NCBI RefSeq assembly: GCF_902364355.1
Contig: NZ_CABJDK010000009.1
Coordinates: 55,073 to 102,980 of the forward strand
DNA length: 47,908 bases
Direction of reading: 5' to 3'
Origin: Collinsella aerofaciens
GTDB taxonomy: Bacteria > Actinomycetota > Coriobacteriia > Coriobacteriales > Coriobacteriaceae
The notes under the pieces were generated by a model. That model was not told where the DNA came from. It made no database searches and saw only the letters and a list, made by a program, of their open reading frames with translations. Made by a program: the position numbers and the translations under genes. Below, piece by piece: positions 43,546 through 47,908 of this stretch; within the stretch, counting starts at the first letter, position 1, and each line of letters opens with the position of its first letter.

Positions 43546-44793
43546 TTATGCGAAACGGGCGACGAGCTCCTGCAGGACGTCGGTCATCTTGACGAGCGAA
43601 CTGACCGGGACAAACTCGTTGACGCCGTGGTAGCAATAGCCGCCGGTGGAAAGGTTGGGGCAGGGCAGACCGCGGAACGACAGCTGCGCGCCGTCGGTGC
43701 CGCCGCGAATCGGCAGCACTTGGGGCTCAACGCCGCAGGCAAGGTAGGCTTCCTTGGCAACATCAATAAGCTCGGGATAGTCACGAACGATCTCGGCCAT
43801 ATTTCGATACTGCTGCTTAATCTCGACCGTCACGCGCTTGTCACCCAAGCGCTGGTTGAGCATCGAGGCGGCGGCATCAATAAGGTCGAGTTTCTGCTGG
43901 AACTTGGCTGCGTCATGGTCGCGGACGATATAGCGCGCTGTGGCGTGATCGACGGTCGCAGATACACCCTCAAGGTGATAAAAGCCCTCGTAGCCTTCCG
44001 TATACTCCGGGCGCTGCACGTAGGGGAGCAACGCGTTGAAGTCGCAGAACAGATTGCCTGCGTTAACCATACGGCCTTTGGCGTCGCCCGGGTGGATGGA
44101 CTGGCCCTCAAAGCAGACGGTCGCCTCAGCGGCATTAAAGCACTCCCACTCCAGCTCGCCGATGGGGCCACCGTCGACCGTGTAGGCATACTTGCAGCCA
44201 AAGGTATCGATATCCAACAGCTCGGCTCCGTGGCCGATCTCCTCGTCAGGGCAGAAGCAAATGCCGAGTGCGGGATGGGGCAGAGAAGGGTCCTGAGCGA
44301 TACGCGCGACAAGCGACATGATCTCGGCGACGCCTGCCTTGTCGTCCGCGCCCAGCAGCGTGGTGCCATCGCTGCAGACCAGGTCCTCACCCGCGAGGTC
44401 GTTCAGGGCGGGAAGCTTGGCGGTACTCATGGCAACGGGCTTACCGTCAACCGTGCCGCAGACCAGGTCGCCGCCTTCGTAGTGCACGATGTGCGGCTTC
44501 ACGCCGGCGCCCGGTGCAACTTCGGTGGTGTCGAGATGGGCGATCAGGCCCAGGGCGGGCTTGTCCTCAGCGCCCACACTTGCGGGGATATGCGCGCAGA
44601 CATAGGCGTGCTCGGTCACGTGGGCATCTTCCGCACCAAGCTCGCGCAGCTCTTCAGCCAGCACGTTGGCAAGGTCAAACTGAACGGCGCTCGAGGGTAC
44701 CTGGTCGCAGTTTGCATCCTCGGACTGCGTGTTGATCTGGACGTAGCGCAAAAAGCGCTCGAGGACATCGGGGTTCGTGGTGGTGTTTTCCAT
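43546..44793 (-). CDS. pepT: Peptidase T (tripeptidase)
   Basis: A 415-residue M20 zinc aminopeptidase that releases the N-terminal residue of tripeptides in the cytosol. Motifs: GLIAHLDTTE (ligand His and Asp), LLGADDKAGVAEIM (bridging Asp), CFCPDEEIGHGA (catalytic Glu pair), SIHPGDAKGRM and the closing RGGTDGAQLSF with YHGVNEFV. These match PepT precisely, and length is usual (about 410). The ATG at 44793 has a GGAG site; longer upstream reading is not supported. It diverges from a DtxR-like regulator. An imperfect palindrome (44843-44860) lies in the gap. Confidence 0.94.
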   Translation of the reverse strand: MENTTTNPDVLERFLRYVQINTQSEDANCDQVPSSAVQFDLANVLAEELRELGAEDAHVTEHAYVCAHIPASVGAEDKPALGLIAHLDTTEVAPGAGVKPHIVHYEGGDLVCGTVDGKPVAMSTAKLPALNDLAGEDLVCSDGTTLLGADDKAGVAEIMSLVARIAQDPSLPHPALGICFCPDEEIGHGAELLDIDTFGCKYAYTVDGGPIGELEWECFNAAEATVCFEGQSIHPGDAKGRMVNAGNLFCDFNALLPYVQRPEYTEGYEGFYHLEGVSATVDHATARYIVRDHDAAKFQQKLDLIDAAASMLNQRLGDKRVTVEIKQQYRNMAEIVRDYPELIDVAKEAYLACGVEPQVLPIRGGTDGAQLSFRGLPCPNLSTGGYCYHGVNEFVPVSSLVKMTDVLQELVARFA

Positions 44794-44913
44794 AAAGACC
44801 GCTCCAATCTTGGTCGTCGTGTGCAACAAGAACTCTAGCACGGTATGCCACGGCATGCCGCGACGCTTGGATGGGGTAGAATCAGCCAATGAATGCAGAA
44901 GGGACGGAAGATC

Positions 44914-45336
44914 ATGGATACGACAAATAGCTCGCGCGAACTACATCTGACGGTGGCGAACGAAGACTACTTGGAGTGCATGGTTCGCATTGAAAGCGAA
45001 GAGGGGGAAACCAACGGCGTGCGATCGGTCGACATCGCGCAGCGCCTTGGCGTCTCCAAGGCATCGGTCAATAAAGCGGTTTCGGCGCTCAAGGCATCCG
45101 AACTTGTCGAGCAATCGCACTACGGCAAGGTAGTCCTGACCGCTCGCGGCCGCGAGGTTGGTACGGCTATCTGGTACCGTCATCGCCTCGTCCGCACGTT
45201 TTTGGTTCAGGAGCTCGGTGTCGAATTTGAGCGAGCCGATTCCGAGGCCTGCATGATGGAGCATGCGCTATCCGAGGACACGATGAACCGCTGGCTCGCC
45301 TATCTCGAAAAGCAGGGAATCAGCGTCGAGGAATAG
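44914..45336 (+). CDS. DtxR/MntR-like metal-dependent regulator
   Basis: A 140-residue regulator. The N-terminal winged helix (NEDYLECMVRI...VRSVDIAQRLGVSKASVNKAVSALKASELV) is followed by the dimerisation helix VGTAIWYRHRLVRTFLVQELGV and EACMMEHALSEDTM, with the His and Glu/Cys positions used for Mn or Fe in the family. It lacks the SH3-like third domain, as MntR does. The ATG at 44914 follows a GGGACGGAAG site. It probably represses metal uptake when metal is plentiful; no transporter is adjacent. A homocysteine methyltransferase follows by 10 nt. Confidence 0.85.
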   Translation: MDTTNSSRELHLTVANEDYLECMVRIESEEGETNGVRSVDIAQRLGVSKASVNKAVSALKASELVEQSHYGKVVLTARGREVGTAIWYRHRLVRTFLVQELGVEFERADSEACMMEHALSEDTMNRWLAYLEKQGISVEE

Positions 45337-45346
45337 CGGGATATAT

Positions 45347-46240
45347 ATGGATACGAGTTATTACAATCGCTTTGGTGCCGAGGAACTTACGCGCCGCTTG
45401 TCGAGCGAGACCTTGTTGGCGCAGGGCCCCATGGGCAGTGTTCTGTTGAGTGAGTACGACGCCGCCGATATTCCACCGGCGTTTTGGAATCTGGCAGAGC
45501 CGCAGACCGTTTCTCGTATCCATCGCTTGTATGTCGCCGCCGGCGCGCAGGTACTCATTACCAATACCTTTCAGGCATCAAGCTATGCCCTCAAGCACGA
45601 CCAGATTGCGCCGTCCGTGGCAGAGGTCAATCGCGGGGCCGTCGACGATGCCCGCCAGGCGCACCCTCAGCTGCTGCTGGGCTCGATGGGTCCGATCGGT
45701 ATTGAGTGGTTTGCCGAGGACTCGGCCGAGTTTCGTGAGATCCGAGGCATTGCGCGCGAACAGGCGCACGCCTTGCTCAATGCTGGTGTTGACGGTCTGC
45801 TGATCGAGACGGTGACGTCTATCCGTAATTTGCAGCCCATGCTTGCCGGCGCCCGAGATGCCGCCGACGGCATGCCTGTTCTGGTGAGTTTTGTCGTTGA
45901 CGATAAGGGCGACCTGTTGGGCGATGGCCTCAACATCGAGGCAGCCGTTTTGTACGCCGAAAAACACGGCGCAAACTCGGTTGGTGTTAATTGCTGTTCG
46001 CTTGCGGCCGCGAACGCGGCGGTGCCCAGGATGGTTGCATCGGCGACTACTCCCGTCACGGTGCGTCCCAACGTGGGCGATCCGGTCCAGACTCAGGATG
46101 GCCCCGTATGGCACGAGAACCCCGAAGCTTTCGCGCGCGCATGCATCGAATGGAGACATGCCGGTGCCGCAATGGTGGGCAGTTGCTGTGGAACCACGGC
46201 AATCACTACGGCAGCGATGGCCGAGGCGCTCGATATATAA
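45347..46240 (+). CDS. Homocysteine S-methyltransferase family protein
   Basis: A 297-residue TIM-barrel zinc enzyme like the homocysteine-binding half of MetH or MmuM/BHMT. The zinc cysteines are in GVNCCS and the terminal GSCCGTT; other family parts are QGPMGSVLL, ITNTFQASS and GSMGPIG. It moves a methyl group to homocysteine, giving methionine; the donor (S-methylmethionine, betaine or methylcobalamin via a partner) is not evident. It follows the DtxR-like gene by 10 nt. A terminator follows at 46246. Confidence 0.88.
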   Translation: MDTSYYNRFGAEELTRRLSSETLLAQGPMGSVLLSEYDAADIPPAFWNLAEPQTVSRIHRLYVAAGAQVLITNTFQASSYALKHDQIAPSVAEVNRGAVDDARQAHPQLLLGSMGPIGIEWFAEDSAEFREIRGIAREQAHALLNAGVDGLLIETVTSIRNLQPMLAGARDAADGMPVLVSFVVDDKGDLLGDGLNIEAAVLYAEKHGANSVGVNCCSLAAANAAVPRMVASATTPVTVRPNVGDPVQTQDGPVWHENPEAFARACIEWRHAGAAMVGSCCGTTAITTAAMAEALDI

Positions 46241-46245
46241 AGGGC

Positions 46246-46274
46246 AAAACCGCTCCATACGGGGCGGTTTTTTT
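46246..46274 (+). terminator. Intrinsic terminator
   Basis: A stem AAACCGCTCC/GGGGCGGTTT (one mismatch, 4-nt ATAC loop) flows into a T tract (46268-46274). It closes the DtxR-homocysteine methyltransferase unit. Confidence 0.88.
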
Positions 46275-46398
46275 ATTGCCTGCATGTCCTCGGCAGCATT
46301 TGCCCAAATGGTGAATGCTGGTGCCGGCAGGTTGCCGAGCGTGTATCGCGGGTATACCTCATGCGTACCATGATCCAAACACTGTGAGGTGTCTGCGC

Positions 46399-47799
46399 GT
46401 GTGCGCGATAATTCATTTTGGAACTGACGGTTGGCGCGCTCGCGTCGATGAGGACTTCACTGCCGATAACGTTGCCCGTATCGCCGATGCCGTCGGCGAG
46501 TTGTGGCAAAAGACCAATCCGGGCAAAACGGTATATATAGGGTTCGACACTCGGCCCCTGGCGCGCGAGTTCGCTGAGCTTGCGGCGGGTGTGCTAGCAG
46601 CGCACGGGCTAGACGCCGTGCTCGCTTCGCGACCTGTTCCGACCCCTGCCCTTACGTGGGCGGCGGCTTATGACGGTGAGGCGTGCGGCGCGCTCATGGT
46701 GACGGGGTCCCATCATCCGCAGGGTTATCTGTGTCTCAAGATTCGCATGGGTGACGGCTCGACCGCCAACCAGGATGTCATCGAAGAGCTCGAAGAGACC
46801 ATGGCTCCCGAGCCAATGGGGATCGAGGGGCAATATCGCACCGCGGATATCATTCCTGACTATATGCAAGCGGTGGCATCGTTTGTCGATGCCGAAGCCA
46901 TCCGCGCCGCGCACCTGCGCGTGGTTGTTGACCCCATGGGCGGCGCAGCCCAGGGCTATCTAGCCGACTTGCTGCGCGAGCTTGGCGTTGAGGTGCACGA
47001 GATTCACGCCGGGCAGGCGCCTGACCAAGAAGATATCTGCCCCGACCCCGTTGAGCCGTGGGTGGACGCTTGCGAGCATACGGTTATCGAGGACGGAGCT
47101 TGCGCTGGCCTGGTGACCGACGGCGACGCCGACCGCATCGGCGCGGTTGACGAGCGCGGCAGATACATACATCCGCATCAGATCATGGCGCTCGTTTTGG
47201 GCGACTTGGTTCAATTTCGTAATTTGGAGGGACGCGTCGTCGTCAATCTTTCGTGCTCGACGCTCGTGCGTCGCATTGCCGAGGCGCTTGGCTGCCGCGT
47301 GACCGTCAAACCAGTCGGTTTCAAATATATAGCGGCAGAGATGAAGAAGGGTGGCGTCCTCATAGGCGGCGAGGAAGCCGGTGGTATCGGCATCGCCGCG
47401 CATATGCCCGAGCGCGATGGAATCCTCGCCTGTCTGATTCTGTGTGAGCTTATGGCAAAGACGGACGCGCCTTTGGGCGTTCTGGTCGACCAACTCGAGG
47501 ACAGTTTTGGTAAGACGAGTTACGGTCGACGCGATTTGCGCCTTGAGGCCGAAGATGCCGAAACGTTACGAACCCTGCTGCCGGGCGTAAACCCCAAGTC
47601 GATTTGTGGCAAGGTGCCGCAAAACGTTAGTCATATGGATGGCTTGCGTTTAGCATTCGAGGATGACACGTGGCTGCTGGTCCGTCCTAGCGGGACCGAA
47701 CCAGTGGTGCGCGTCTACGCCGAGGGGTTCTCGGTGGAAAAACGTGATGAGTTGCTCGATGCTGGCTGTGCTTTAGCTAGGGGAACGTATCCGCTTTAA
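46399..47799 (+). CDS. Phosphoglucomutase/phosphomannomutase family protein
   Basis: A 466-residue alpha-D-phosphohexomutase. It begins IIHFGTDGWRARVDEDFT (domain 1), has the phosphoserine loop VTGSHHPQGY, metal loop TDGDADRIG, sugar loop GGEEAGGIGI and phosphate-binding RPSGTEPVVRVY, all in order. It interconverts hexose-1- and 6-phosphates for envelope sugars or glycogen. The loop reads SHHPQ instead of the common SHNPP. A GTG start at 46399 with GAGGTG 7 nt upstream gives the family N-terminus; ATG starts further up add unrelated residues. The exact sugar is undetermined. Confidence 0.9.
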   Translation: MCAIIHFGTDGWRARVDEDFTADNVARIADAVGELWQKTNPGKTVYIGFDTRPLAREFAELAAGVLAAHGLDAVLASRPVPTPALTWAAAYDGEACGALMVTGSHHPQGYLCLKIRMGDGSTANQDVIEELEETMAPEPMGIEGQYRTADIIPDYMQAVASFVDAEAIRAAHLRVVVDPMGGAAQGYLADLLRELGVEVHEIHAGQAPDQEDICPDPVEPWVDACEHTVIEDGACAGLVTDGDADRIGAVDERGRYIHPHQIMALVLGDLVQFRNLEGRVVVNLSCSTLVRRIAEALGCRVTVKPVGFKYIAAEMKKGGVLIGGEEAGGIGIAAHMPERDGILACLILCELMAKTDAPLGVLVDQLEDSFGKTSYGRRDLRLEAEDAETLRTLLPGVNPKSICGKVPQNVSHMDGLRLAFEDDTWLLVRPSGTEPVVRVYAEGFSVEKRDELLDAGCALARGTYPL

Positions 47800-47908
47800 C
47801 CATGAGACTGCCTTATATAAAGAGATGCTCGGTGAGCGGTAGTTAACGGCTGGCAAACGTTAGTCGGATCCCAAATTGTGTAGGAAATGTGTACACCCAG
47901 ATTCCCGC

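Noticed and set aside
47800..47908. Sequence after the phosphohexomutase
   Set aside because: 109 bp with no clear terminator, repeat or gene; the window ends too soon to judge.

Overview
The window is about 48 kb of a GC-rich bacterial chromosome with strong Shine-Dalgarno sites, frequent GTG/TTG starts and many structured intergenic repeats. Gene content and protein style suggest a gut actinobacterium of the Coriobacteriia, most likely Collinsella or a close relative. This is inference from recognised families; no 16S or other marker was compared. No tRNA, rRNA or CRISPR array was seen.

Layout. 1-4560: minus-strand MarR regulator and a heterodimeric ABC exporter with one degenerate ATP site. 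4800-6554: pyridoxal-kinase-like gene overlapping a small TIGR04076-type gene, then a low-molecular-weight phosphatase on the other strand. 6606-13848: the most interesting block. It has a divergent MFS efflux protein, a fusion of an LpdD-like (prenylated-flavin chaperone) domain with an IPP-isomerase-like Nudix domain, a DASS-type transporter, a UbiD-family decarboxylase, a UbiX flavin prenyltransferase and a MerR regulator. Together these look like a self-contained system for importing and decarboxylating an aromatic or unsaturated acid with its own cofactor supply. A similar 19-bp site precedes both the fusion gene and the transporter. 14050-20528: an anchored protein of unknown function, an aldose-1-epimerase-like enzyme, a polar amino-acid ABC importer and an M20 peptidase.

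20600-26260: an AT-richer, decayed integrative or conjugative element. It keeps a sigma factor, a broken cysteine-rich KTR gene, an RlmN/Cfr-family rRNA methyltransferase behind an attenuation leader, two genes truncated at one junction (HTH regulator and VirD4/TraG), PcfB, DUF5348 and a replication initiator. No integrase or relaxase was seen.

26550-33420: translation and core genes prfA, prmC (with a large insertion), a HicAB toxin-antitoxin pair, a Sua5/YrdC enzyme, glycerol kinase and upp. 33702-40585: a complete F-type ATP synthase operon (I-like, a, c, b, delta, alpha, gamma, beta, epsilon). 40674-47799: murA, an LCP cell-wall ligase, pepT on the minus strand, a DtxR-like regulator, a homocysteine S-methyltransferase and a phosphohexomutase.

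Several families of structured repeats lie between genes. A composite element begins 1-6 nt after the stop codon of three unrelated genes. Its hairpin arms differ between copies but pairing is kept, which implies selection on RNA or DNA structure.
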